Below are positions 7,466-15,382 of a DNA stretch of 23,135 nucleotides, one piece after another. Position 1 is the stretch's first letter. Every line of letters starts with the position of its first letter. The stretch comes from SB15 sp964557285. GTDB taxonomy: Bacteria; Chloroflexota; Anaerolineae; Aggregatilineales; J027. The notes below the pieces were generated by a model, which saw nothing but the letters and a program-made list of their open reading frames with translations, did not search any database and was not told the DNA's origin. A program made the position numbers and the translations under genes. The stretch covers positions 1-23,135 of the forward strand of contig CAZKZS010000037.1 in assembly GCA_964557285.1 (NCBI GenBank). The letters run 5' to 3'.

Positions 7466-7725
7466 ACAAAATCATCCGGGAAGCGGCGTATAGGACGGGG
7501 CGAACGGCTGTGCATCACACGTAGAAATTCCTGCACTTCCGGTTTATCCGTCAGCCCAAGCTGCTCTACCTGGATTCTGAGCATTTGCCCCAGCAGATAC
7601 TGCGCTTCACGTTCTAAGGGCAGGCGGTTGGGGTCGGCAAGGCGATAGGTTAGCTGCCGACAGACATGAATCGCCTGCTCCCGATTGAGATTTTCTTTCC
7701 CGGTAAACTCCATAAATCGAAGCAT
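7462..7725 (-). CDS. Hypothetical small protein
   Basis: I do not recognise this protein. It has 87 residues, is soluble and mainly helical (REQAIHVCRQLTYRLADP; LEREAQYLLGQMLRIQVEQLG), with a basic C-terminal tail (SRSPRPIRRFPDDF). There is no signal peptide or metal motif. It is convergent with the ATPase gene and the two stop codons overlap by four bases. The ATG at 7725 is preferred; a GTG at 7746 is in frame. A minus-strand TATATT at about 7752-7757 would place a start of transcription near 7744, favouring the ATG. A much stronger promoter with a LexA-like site lies ~240 bases further upstream (7967-7996), so this may be its downstream gene. Whether it is expressed is inferred only from its length, clean codon pattern and position. 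Confidence 0.6.
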   Translation of the reverse strand: MLRFMEFTGKENLNREQAIHVCRQLTYRLADPNRLPLEREAQYLLGQMLRIQVEQLGLTDKPEVQEFLRVMHSRSPRPIRRFPDDFV

Positions 7726-7949
7726 GTCCACTCTTATCCCTAACACTTTTCTAAATATAGGGACGTTTGCCGAAGGAGTCCAGTTTCTTTTATCGTTTTT
7801 TCATTTTTGGGGAGTTAGTCGTAAATGACTGTAAAAGTACCCTGCCCCCCTCTGCATACGCGGCAGTTTTTCAAGTATACAGAGGAGGATTTTTGCTGAA
7901 AATAAAAAACACTAAAAGCGCTATACTGGGGCAACTTCCTCTGAATAAT

Positions 7950-7967
7950 TTAGAACGTATGTTCTAA
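7950..7967. promoter_or_regulatory. LexA-like operator (SOS box)
   Basis: TTAGAACGTATGTTCTAA is a 7-bp-arm palindrome (TTAGAAC-N4-GTTCTAA). Its core GAAC-N4-GTTC is the Gram-positive-type LexA box, a form also reported outside Firmicutes. It abuts the -10 box of the minus-strand promoter at 7967-7996 and covers its expected transcription start, a typical repressor position. Confidence 0.62.
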
Positions 7968-7996
7968 TTATAACAGGATAACGAGGAATCTGTCAA
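7967..7996 (-). promoter_or_regulatory. Consensus sigma70-type promoter reading leftward
   Basis: On the minus strand it has TTGACA (7991-7996), an 18-base spacer and TATAAT (7967-7972); both hexamers are perfect consensus. The start would be near 7960. It lies just past the terminator of the TIR-NACHT gene, so it begins a new unit. From 7960 to the small gene at 7725 there is a ~235-base stretch with no convincing ORF. It does hold inverted repeats: CAGAGGA 7880-7886 with TCCTCTG 7938-7944, and CTGCC 7842-7846 with GGCAG 7862-7866. Confidence 0.65.
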
Positions 7997-8005
7997 GCAT
8001 CATAC

Positions 8006-8037
8006 AAAAAACGGCGCGATGAAAATTCATCACGCCG
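8006..8037 (-). terminator. Rho-independent terminator of the TIR-NACHT-FGE-like gene
   Basis: An 11-bp stem with one mismatch (8012-8022 with 8027-8037) and a four-base loop is followed on the minus strand by six Us (A-tract 8006-8011). A weaker hairpin with T-rich tail, AAACGC/GCGTTT at 8140-8153, lies closer to the stop codon. The 7747-8167 gap holds these terminators, the LexA-like promoter and no convincing gene. Confidence 0.85.
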
Positions 8038-8167
8038 CCGACTGGAGGAGCGCCGACGCTGATTTGCTGGTAGGACGATAAACAAAACAGCGTGTTTGAG
8101 CTTTAATGACCTCTTATCGGTTCTTAAAATTCTAAAACAAAACGCCAGCGTTTGTAAACAGGGAATT

Positions 8168-11100
8168 TCAGGTAGAAAGTGGCAGTTTGCAAACCACCCG
8201 AAAGCCGCGATTATCACTCTGGCGGTCAGGGTAGCTGCCGCCGCGATAGGTAGCGCGTGCCATTTTTGCATTTAAATCCCACGACCCACCCCGCAGCGCA
8301 CGCGGCTGTTCCCCGCCAATATCCGTTACCTGCAATTGGTCGGGACGATTCAGACACCATTCCCACACATTGCCACTCATATCATGCACGCCGTAAGGGG
8401 ATATGCCCTGTGGATACAGTCCTACCGCGCAGGTGCTGCCCAGGTCATAGGGGCCAGCGTTCCAGATAGTTTCGTTGATATTGGCGTAGCCACTGATGTA
8501 TTCATTTCCCCAGGGGTACAAACGGCCATCCGTGCCGCGTGCTGCTTTTTCCCACTGCACTTCGGTGGGCAGGGTAATTTCAAAGGCAAACATGGCGCTT
8601 AACCATCGGCAAAACGCAACCGCGTCGTGCCAGCTAATCCGGTCACGGGGATAGTTCCCAATATGCCGGGTTCGGGTTCGCAGTTGGGGATGGTGGCGTA
8701 CCAGGTCTTCCCACCAGACATCACTCTGAAAACCGTCCTCCGCTTCCAGAAACACCTGAAACTGAGCGCAGGTAATGGGATAGCGGGAAATATAAAACGT
8801 GGGCAGATTCACCTGCTGCCCCTCCTGAAAAATGAAGATGCCGCCAGCGATTTCTACCCAATCAATATCCGGCAGCCNNNNNNNNNNCCTTTACGCTGGT
8901 CGCCAATGAATCCCAGACAGCGCCCGCAGTCGGCACGTTCCGGCACGGTTAAAATATGTGGGCGTGTGACGACCAGTGTGAGCCAGTCGCGCAGCAGCGA
9001 AATAATTAGTTCATTGGTTAAATCCAGCTCAACATGATATAAATTTTGCTGTTCGGTGATTTTGGCAGCCAGCCAGACCGCCCACCACCGTGCATCCTCA
9101 TCGGAAATATCCGCCGGAATTTTGCGCTCTAACAGCGCCATCAGCAGCCGCCACAATTCCGGTTCGCGTCCGGTTTCCACCAGCACATCACCCACCAGCG
9201 TACACGGTTCGCGCCAGACATGCGGCTGTTCCTGAATGTATCGACGTACCTGAGCAAAATCCAATTTTGCCAGATGAGAAGCCGCCAGATATTCCTGAAA
9301 ACTCCGGTGGGCAAAGCGGAATACTTCGGTTTCAACATTTTGCCCCAGCGAGACAATAACTCCGGCGTTTTCGCTAAGGTAGGAATACAGGCCAAGAATA
9401 TTACTGCCCTTTTGCCGTCCCAGTTTAAACAAATGGTGTTCCAGTTTGGCGCTTGGGATGTCCGGTGTGCCTGCCCGTTCGCCAAATTCGGCATGGATTT
9501 CATACGCCAGTTCCGCCAGTCGGTCATACAAATCGTCCGGCGAGGCCATACCAAGAAGTTCCTGTAAGGAAGGTGCGTCCGGTTTGGTCTGAGTCCAGCG
9601 CGTTAGCAGCAGTAAAATGCTCTGGCGGTAAAGCTCTCCCCGGCGGGTTGGCAGGCTGTCCTCCCCACTGCGAAGAAAAATAGTCGCCATGAGAGTCAGG
9701 AAAAGGGGACGGTCTTTGAGTTCAATCTCATCCGTTTTAAGCTGTTCGTTTAAGGCGCGTGCTTTAAAATCGGCTTCCCGTTCGCCTAAATCCGCCGCCT
9801 GATACAGTTTACGGGCTAACTCGATCCGATGCCGTTCCTCAAAGTCGGCAATATTGACCGACTCAAAACCGGGAAGCCGCCAGCCTTCATAAGCATAGGG
9901 GCGGCTGGTCACGATAATGCGGCTTTTGCGGTAGCGGCCATTTAAATCATTTGCCAGCGCCTGAAGCTGACGCTGACGATCTTTCAGACGGCCAAACGGA
10001 TACGGCACTTCATCCAGCCCATCCAAAATCAGCACCGCGTACCCCTGTTCCAAATCCTGATGCAAATCATCGGCGTAACCCGCCAGTTCTTCCTCCTCCA
10101 AAAAAGCAGACCGGAGGTATGTCCAGAGCGTATTTTCATCGGGGTCACGGTCAATTGGCGGGAAGTGAGGCGAGTTCACAAAATGACGCAGTTCCACATA
10201 CACCGGAGTCAGCGCCCCATGCGGCCAGTTCCCCAGATGTTTTAGGGCGTCGCTTTCCGGTTCTAACTGCATGGCGGCCAGCCGCAGCGCCAGATGCCGC
10301 ACAAATGTACTTTTACCGCTTCCCGGCTGTCCCAGCACCACCAAGCGGTTGCACGCGGCCGCAATATCCTGCAAAGTCAGCACGTAAGCGTCGTGATGGA
10401 TCCCGTTACGCCAGGTGGTGCTGGTATCGGTGGTCGTTAAATCCGGGAATTTTTCTCGCCCAAATTCAATTAAATCATCGAGTTGGGCAACCAGCGCTTC
10501 CAGAGGGGCAGTTTCGTAATGCAATTCCTCAGGGCGGAGGCGGATTCGACCTACATTGGTTTCTGTTGGGCGGAAGCGGCGGGCAGAACGGCGTTCAATC
10601 CACCAGTCTACCAATTTCCAGTTGTGGACAGCAATCGTGACACTCAATTCTGTTGGGCTTTCGACGTAGACTTTTTCAAGCAGCACGCCCCGCTGACTCG
10701 CGCTGGGGTTAATCTGGGCAAGGTCAAGAAAGCCAATACGCCGGATGAGCTTGGTCAGATAACGCTGGTGCAGCGCATAGGTCGGATGGGTGACGACCTG
10801 CCGCATATCGTGGCCTGTCACCCCCAACCCCTGACGCCTTAACGCGGCAAAAAGTTCGTTAAATTTGCGCTCCCAGACATCAAAACCCGGTTCGGTAAAG
10901 TCAATATACTGCAAATGCTCCACACCCACTAAGGGCAGAAATGTTTGGTCATCAAACGGCTCTAATTTCACCGGAAAAATGGGCTTACCGCGCTGTTTGG
11001 CACGCTGCACCTCATAACGCACGTAGTCAGACTCACACGCGGCAGGAGTCAGGGCAAGCACCACCACATCCGATTTTTCAATGCCTAAATCAATGGCCTG

Positions 11101-11229
11101 CTGCCAGTCCTGTCCGGCCTGAATATCATTTTTATCAAACCACAGGCGGTAATGGGCTGCCCGCAGCCGTTCTACAAAGGGGGGAATGGCGACTGTGCCG
11201 CGTTTGTAGGAAATAAACAGGGTTGGCAT
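8168..11229 (-). CDS. TIR-NACHT protein with C-terminal FGE-like (C-type lectin fold) domain; frame broken by an assembly gap
   Basis: Order of domains: TIR (residues 1-~130; FISYKR, D-x-x-D-V-V-V-L, and SDYVRYE with E73 at the position of the catalytic NADase glutamate); an unassigned linker (~140-290); NACHT ATPase with Walker A GQPGSGKST (300-308), Walker B LILDGLDE (400-407), TSRPYA sensor and FRFAHRSFQEYLAA (~residue 640); then a helical region to ~780. After ten Ns it continues in another frame with LPDIDWVEIAGGIF, the usual entry into an FGE-sulfatase domain (PF03781), ending in RGGSW...RGFRVV. Deleting the Ns, or replacing them with any multiple of three, restores one ORF of roughly 1,015 residues. 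The cysteine pair of true FGE after GGSW is missing, so sulfatase activation is unlikely. Inference: an NLR/STAND-type anti-phage or cell-death sensor. It has a terminator and a possible own promoter. Confidence 0.88.
8878..8887. other. Assembly gap (10 Ns)
   Basis: Ten Ns lie inside the TIR-NACHT-FGE-like gene. They create an apparent stop at 8854 and a false start at 8812. The coding frames on both sides fit together only if the true missing length is a multiple of three (including zero), so the gap length is arbitrary and not a measured size. Confidence 0.97.
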
Positions 11230-11258
11230 AGCTACTATTTCCGATAAAACCTTTTCTT

Positions 11259-11287
11259 ATATTACTTCGCCGACCCCCAGACCTCAA
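11259..11287 (-). promoter_or_regulatory. Possible promoter of the TIR-NACHT gene
   Basis: On the minus strand, TTGAGG (11282-11287), a 17-base spacer and TAATAT (11259-11264) overlap the stop codon of the upstream glycosyltransferase gene. The start would be near 11252, about 22 bases before the TIR gene ATG. If real, the TIR-NACHT gene need not depend on read-through. Confidence 0.4.
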
Positions 11288-12971
11288 AATAATCAGCGCC
11301 CGTTCTGGTTGGAATCGTGTACAGCAGCACCAACTCGCGGTTGGCTTCCCGTGCCGACTGGAAAAAAGCCTCCCGTCGCTGAAAAACGGTGTACGGCGGT
11401 GTATGCAAAATATACAGCGAGTCCTCCAGCGCGAAAAACGGCGCTAACCGTGCTGCGAATCCGGCGTCTGCTTCCGTCAACGATCCATAGCCAAAAACTT
11501 CATTGGGAACGATTCGGGATTCGGTCAGGGTTTCTGTGACGGGACCAATTCCCCAATCCAGCGCGGCTACCGGAGCATGAGGCGGCAGTTCTTGCATTTT
11601 TTCTACCAGTCGGTAAATTGCATCGGAATGTGTGCCTAGCCCACCTGTTTCGTGCAAGGTGTGATGATATTTCCATGTGCTGAGGGCATCCAGCGAAAAG
11701 ATGAGCATGACCAGCACAACGCTTAGGCCCTTTAAAAAGACCCTGTAGCAGGGACACGGCAGTGCCGTGTCCATCCCCTCTTCTGCTTCATGTCCGTATT
11801 TCAATTTTAAATTGTATAAGCGTTGTAATGACAAAATAACTATGGACATCCCATCAGCCAGTGCCAGCAAGCCTACCGCGCCCATCATCACCATGAAGGG
11901 CAGAATCAGTGCAAAATGGGTATACCACAGGGCAGTAGAGGTAAAACTGCTCTGCGCGACCATGAGTATCACCATCAGCACCATAAACAGCCGCACGCCA
12001 CGGTTTTCCGGTGTAAGGGCGGCTGCGACCAGACATGCTCCTGCTGCCAGAAACAGCCATGCCCGCGCCACTGGATTCGGAAACTGCCCGCCCAGTTCCC
12101 ACATATGCCCGCTTTCAAAAACAAGCTGTGCCTGCTGGACTCTCTCCGTGAAATTCTCGCGCACGTTGCGGTTGTCCACCCCGTAATAACTCTGGTCAAA
12201 ATTGCCAAAAATGTTATCCAGCGTGCCGCCGCTTTTCAGGTTATAAGCAATCAATGGGGTTAGCCCTAGAATCCCGCACACAATGGCTATCCCAATGCTG
12301 TGCCAGGAGGTGGTTACATCGGGACGAAGCGAAAAAGACCTTATCCAGCGCGGCAGATTCAGAAGCAGCCAGCTTACAAAAACCGCCCCCATAAACCAGA
12401 TAAATAGTAGTTTGCCCCACAGCCCAACTCCCATCATAAAAGCGGCCAGCCATAAATGCCAGGCTTTTCCGCCCCGCCACCAGCGCACCATCAGCCACAG
12501 GGCAGCCAGCGCCAGAGTCTGCGTGTAGGACGTGACATACACGCCCTGCCGCGTCCAGAAAACTTGTGTTGGATGGACGGCCAACAGTAAAACTGTCAGG
12601 GCAGCCGCCCGTTTCCCCGCCAGACTCCACGCTGCACCAAAGGCCATCACCAGCGTGAGAATACCCGTGAAGATGGACAGGGTACGCAGACTTTCTACAC
12701 TGACACCGCCTATCGAAAAGGCGATCCATGCCAGATAAACGTTCAGCGCCCCGATGTAATCCTGCACCATTAACGGCCAGGTGCGCCCGGCGAAAGTGAG
12801 TCCTGTATCCCGAAAAAGCACAGGCGGCAGCCCATTTTTAAGCTGCATCCCCATGAGCGCGGCTTCCTGCGCTTCGTCATGGTGCATCCCCGGCAGCTTA
12901 AGGTGATAAAAGGCCAGCCCACTATAAATCATGATGGCGATGAGGAGAGGTAGATAAAACCGTGTATGCAT
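11262..12971 (-). CDS. GT-C fold membrane glycosyltransferase (ArnT/PMT-like)
   Basis: The protein has 569 residues with an N-terminal membrane helix and about ten further hydrophobic segments up to residue ~420, then a soluble extracytoplasmic C-terminal part of ~140 residues. The first loop carries PGMHHDEA (D32-E33), in the place of the acidic catalytic pair of GT-C enzymes such as ArnT and PMT. VFWTRQGVYVTSYTQTLALAALWL is the usual following region. Such enzymes transfer a sugar from a polyprenyl-phosphate donor to lipid or protein on the outer face of the membrane; donor and acceptor cannot be read from sequence. It ends 32 bases before the TIR-NACHT gene on the same strand, which may be simple proximity. 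The ATG at 12971 gives a sensible membrane start, but no good Shine-Dalgarno precedes it. Confidence 0.82.
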   Translation of the reverse strand: MHTRFYLPLLIAIMIYSGLAFYHLKLPGMHHDEAQEAALMGMQLKNGLPPVLFRDTGLTFAGRTWPLMVQDYIGALNVYLAWIAFSIGGVSVESLRTLSIFTGILTLVMAFGAAWSLAGKRAAALTVLLLAVHPTQVFWTRQGVYVTSYTQTLALAALWLMVRWWRGGKAWHLWLAAFMMGVGLWGKLLFIWFMGAVFVSWLLLNLPRWIRSFSLRPDVTTSWHSIGIAIVCGILGLTPLIAYNLKSGGTLDNIFGNFDQSYYGVDNRNVRENFTERVQQAQLVFESGHMWELGGQFPNPVARAWLFLAAGACLVAAALTPENRGVRLFMVLMVILMVAQSSFTSTALWYTHFALILPFMVMMGAVGLLALADGMSIVILSLQRLYNLKLKYGHEAEEGMDTALPCPCYRVFLKGLSVVLVMLIFSLDALSTWKYHHTLHETGGLGTHSDAIYRLVEKMQELPPHAPVAALDWGIGPVTETLTESRIVPNEVFGYGSLTEADAGFAARLAPFFALEDSLYILHTPPYTVFQRREAFFQSAREANRELVLLYTIPTRTGADYFEVWGSAK

Positions 12972-13128
12972 AGATGGAAAGTCTAGCCTGCCCAGCGCTG
13001 TACAACCAGAGTCAGATGAGGGTAGGTCAGGCGTTGGGGTGGGTCAGGCGAACGTGAGGCTGGCGTCATGGTCAATGCCGAAGGTTCTGGTAAGCTGGTC
13101 ATCTTGCACGGGAAAGGAGATTTTTATC

Positions 13129-13977
13129 ATGTGTGAAGCGCGGGTCATTTTTTCGACAGGCTCACTTTATATTTTTGATCTGGCCTATGTGTTTGAACTG
13201 GCCGCCGAAGCAGGGTATGACGGTATGGAAATCATGTGTGATGACCGTTACAGCACCCGCGACCCGAATTATCTTTCCCGACTCAGCAAGATGTATGACC
13301 TGCCGATTTTAACAGTTCATACCCCCTTCAGCCCGCGTTTAATGGGCTGGAACGGCGCGAATCATTGTGAAGTGGAACGGATTCTCTGCACTTTAAAACT
13401 GGCGGAACAGCTTGATGCGGAAAGTATGGTCGTGCATGTACCGCGTAAAATGGGCGCTGGCAGCCTTAAACTTGGCAGCAAAACCTGGAACTTTCCCTGG
13501 CAAACGCCTTTTCTTGGGGTCAAATACTGGATCGAACATGAATTACCGCAGGTGCAGCAGCAGACCCGGGTCAAAATTGCGCTGGAAAATATGCCGACCC
13601 GTCATGTGTTAGGGCGCGAAGTTGACCCCACCTGGTACAACGATATTGATACCTGGAGTCAGGTGCATGAATGGCTGACTCTGGATACCACTCATTGGGC
13701 AACCAAAAGCATCAGCCCGACTCTGGCTTATGAAGCGGCACAGGGACGCGTCTGGCATGTCCACTTGAGCAATTACGACGGCAAAGAACACCGCCTGCCG
13801 CACCGGGGACACCTGGATTTAGCCAACTTTTTACGCACGCTGGCCGAAGATGATTTTCAAGGCACGGTCAGCATTGAACTTGCGCCCGATGCGCTGGAAT
13901 TTGATAACCCTGCCGCGCTGCGCCGCCACCTGTTGGACAGCCTGCATTTTTGCCGTCAGCATCTAGGCCAGTTGTGA
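13129..13977 (+). CDS. Sugar phosphate isomerase/AP endonuclease-like TIM-barrel protein
   Basis: A cytoplasmic (beta/alpha)8 protein of 282 residues of the xylose isomerase-like/AP endonuclease 2 family (PF01261). Features in order: FELAAEAGYDGMEIMC (strand 2 with a metal-site Glu), LTVHTPF, SMVVHVP, IALENMP (metal Glu), LTLDTTHW (Asp and His), WHVHLSNYD, LPHRGHLD and VSIELAPDA (final Glu). These Glu, Asp and His positions match the divalent-metal site of the family. Members include endonuclease IV, inositol catabolism isomerases and sugar epimerases; the short length and absence of DNA-binding loops make a sugar-related role likelier, but the substrate is unknown. The ATG at 13129 is preferred to an in-frame GTG at 13039 because AAGGAGA lies at 13114-13120. 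It stands alone, divergent from the glycosyltransferase gene. Confidence 0.85.
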   Translation: MCEARVIFSTGSLYIFDLAYVFELAAEAGYDGMEIMCDDRYSTRDPNYLSRLSKMYDLPILTVHTPFSPRLMGWNGANHCEVERILCTLKLAEQLDAESMVVHVPRKMGAGSLKLGSKTWNFPWQTPFLGVKYWIEHELPQVQQQTRVKIALENMPTRHVLGREVDPTWYNDIDTWSQVHEWLTLDTTHWATKSISPTLAYEAAQGRVWHVHLSNYDGKEHRLPHRGHLDLANFLRTLAEDDFQGTVSIELAPDALEFDNPAALRRHLLDSLHFCRQHLGQL

Positions 13978-14022
13978 AAAACAGATGTTAGAAAAAATTC
14001 ATGCAAATTTGGGTTCTGCTGA

Positions 14023-14052
14023 TTGACTCTGAAATTAAAGCCATGCTACCAT
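14023..14052 (+). promoter_or_regulatory. Putative promoter of the Flp pilin gene
   Basis: TTGACT (14023-14028), an 18-base spacer and TACCAT (14047-14052), with a TG one base upstream of the -10 (extended -10), place the start near 14059, about 38 bases before the pilin ATG. Confidence 0.55.
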
Positions 14053-14096
14053 GTAGACAGTTATCTGAAATCATCTAGTTCACGGAGTTCTTTACC

Positions 14097-14243
14097 ATGA
14101 TGTACTTACCGCGCGAAAAAGGTCAGGGCCTGGTTGAATATGCTCTGATCCTGGTACTGGTTGCCATTGTCGTTATTCTCATTCTCACCTTGCTCGGCCC
14201 GGCAATCGGAAATATCTTCTCCCGGATTGTCAATAGTCTCTAA
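14097..14243 (+). CDS. Flp/Fap-type pilin, 48 residues
   Basis: This gene is short and easily missed. The precursor has a short basic leader (MMYLPREKG), a prepilin-peptidase (TadV/CpaA type) site G9|Q10, then QGLVEYALILVLVAIVVILI. E and Y at +5 and +6 of the mature protein are the hallmark of Flp pilins. A ~25-residue hydrophobic helix follows, then a short polar tail ending in IVNSL. The mature pilin would be 39 residues. It has GGAG nine bases before the ATG, its own promoter and a strong terminator, so it is a monocistronic unit. No tad secretion genes (cpaF, tadB, tadC, prepilin peptidase) lie in the window; they must be elsewhere if it is assembled into fibres. Confidence 0.9.
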   Translation: MMYLPREKGQGLVEYALILVLVAIVVILILTLLGPAIGNIFSRIVNSL

Positions 14244-14265
14244 TCACTGCTATCATCCCTAACTG

Positions 14266-14292
14266 CCCCCGCCATTATGGTGGGGGTTTTTT
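14266..14292 (+). terminator. Rho-independent terminator of the Flp pilin gene
   Basis: The stem CCCCCGCCA/TGGTGGGGG (14266-14274 with 14278-14286, one G-T pair) with a three-base loop is followed by TTTTTT. The U-tract ends on the stop codon of the convergent topoisomerase gene. Confidence 0.92.
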
Positions 14293-15325
14293 ATTTCTGG
14301 ATAATTTCGAGCAGCGCCGCCTCATACGGCTGCAATCCGTAAGGTGATTCCGGTTCTTGCTGCTTCTCGAGGATTGCCCCAAGTTTGCCCGTCTGATAGG
14401 CTTCTACAACGGCAGGGTGAATATAATAATTGCGGCAAACGGCGGCCGTATTGCCCAACTGATGCGCAACTTCTTTCACCGCGCTGGTAATCTGTTTTTT
14501 TTGTTCAATGTCCTTCTCACAGATGGGCAGGTCACAAAACAGCGCTACCGCCAGCGCCGATGCTCCCCAGGTACGAAAATCTTTGGCCGTAAAATCTTCT
14601 CCGGTGATTTCACGCAGATACGCATTAACATCGGCCGACCCAATGGGGCGCGGGCTACCTTCCTCATCGTAATACTGGAATAAAATTTGCCCTGGAATCT
14701 CCTGGCAGGCTTTTACCGCTTTTGCCAGACGTTTATCCTGTAAATCTATGGCATGTTTAACGCCGCTTTTGCCCTTAAATTCAAAATGGATGGTTTTGCC
14801 TTCCACGGTGACGTGTTTATCGCGCATGGTGGTTAACCCGTAGGATTTATTCTGGCGGGCATATTCGCGGTTGCCGATCCGAATGAGAGTGAGTTCCAGC
14901 AGGCGCACCACCACCGCCAGCACCTTCTCCCGTGAGATTTCAGACTGCCGCAGGTGTGCATCGGTCACTTCGCGGATTTTAGGCAGCGCTTCCCCAAAGG
15001 CAACCATCCGGTCAAATTTATGGGTCGCGCTGACCTCTAACCAGCGAGGATGATAAATATATTGTTTGCGCCCCTTTTCGTCGCGTCCGGTGGCCTGAAT
15101 ATGCCCATCCGGGTCGGGGCAAATCCAGACTTCTGTCCACGCGGGCGGAATCGCCAGGCTTTCAAACCGGGCCCGCTTTTTCAGGTCATGGATGACCTTT
15201 CCATCAACATCGAGATAAGAAAAACCTTTGCCGTGCCGTTTACGCTGGATGCCGGGTTCACTGTCCAGAACGTAGTGCAAATCGGCGATTTTAGCGGCTT
15301 TTTGGGGGTCGAGTCGTGTCGCCAT
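14291..15325 (-). CDS. DNA topoisomerase IB (poxvirus/bacterial type)
   Basis: It relaxes supercoils by nicking one strand through a 3'-phosphotyrosyl intermediate, without ATP. It has 344 residues, the normal size for bacterial TopIB. The N-terminal domain contains the family-typical PPAWTEVWICPDPDGHIQA and GRKQYIYHPRW. The catalytic domain has Arg in LTLIRIGNREYA, Lys in GKSGVKH, Arg/Trp in AKDFRTWGAS and the nucleophile Y301 in CRNYYIHPAVVEAY. All catalytic positions look intact. The ATG at 15325 fits; no clear Shine-Dalgarno is seen. TopIB is patchily distributed in bacteria and is often an accessory enzyme next to type IA/IIA topoisomerases. The upstream membrane zinc-ribbon gene is on the same strand, 57 bases away, and could be cotranscribed. 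Confidence 0.95.
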   Translation of the reverse strand: MATRLDPQKAAKIADLHYVLDSEPGIQRKRHGKGFSYLDVDGKVIHDLKKRARFESLAIPPAWTEVWICPDPDGHIQATGRDEKGRKQYIYHPRWLEVSATHKFDRMVAFGEALPKIREVTDAHLRQSEISREKVLAVVVRLLELTLIRIGNREYARQNKSYGLTTMRDKHVTVEGKTIHFEFKGKSGVKHAIDLQDKRLAKAVKACQEIPGQILFQYYDEEGSPRPIGSADVNAYLREITGEDFTAKDFRTWGASALAVALFCDLPICEKDIEQKKQITSAVKEVAHQLGNTAAVCRNYYIHPAVVEAYQTGKLGAILEKQQEPESPYGLQPYEAALLEIIQK

Positions 15326-15382
15326 ATTTTAATCATAAGGGACTCAGAAAAAATTGCGGCAAGGATTCATCAAGTTCTTAGC

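Noticed and set aside
7767..7967. 66-codon plus-strand ORF in the gap after the metal pump
   Set aside because: It starts with TTG, lacks a ribosome site, has no recognisable protein character and overlaps the minus-strand LexA-like promoter and inverted repeats.
8168..8812. A separate formylglycine-generating enzyme gene
   Set aside because: The coding frame continues upstream of the ATG at 8812 into LPDIDWVEI and the gap. The catalytic cysteines are absent. It is the C-terminal domain of the TIR-NACHT protein.
8854..8877. Natural frameshift or premature stop in the TIR-NACHT gene
   Set aside because: The stop is seen only in the frame imposed by ten Ns of arbitrary length. Any multiple of three restores one ORF.
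8168..11229. A complete diversity-generating retroelement
   Set aside because: No reverse transcriptase, accessory gene or template repeat is present in the window. Only a candidate target domain is seen.
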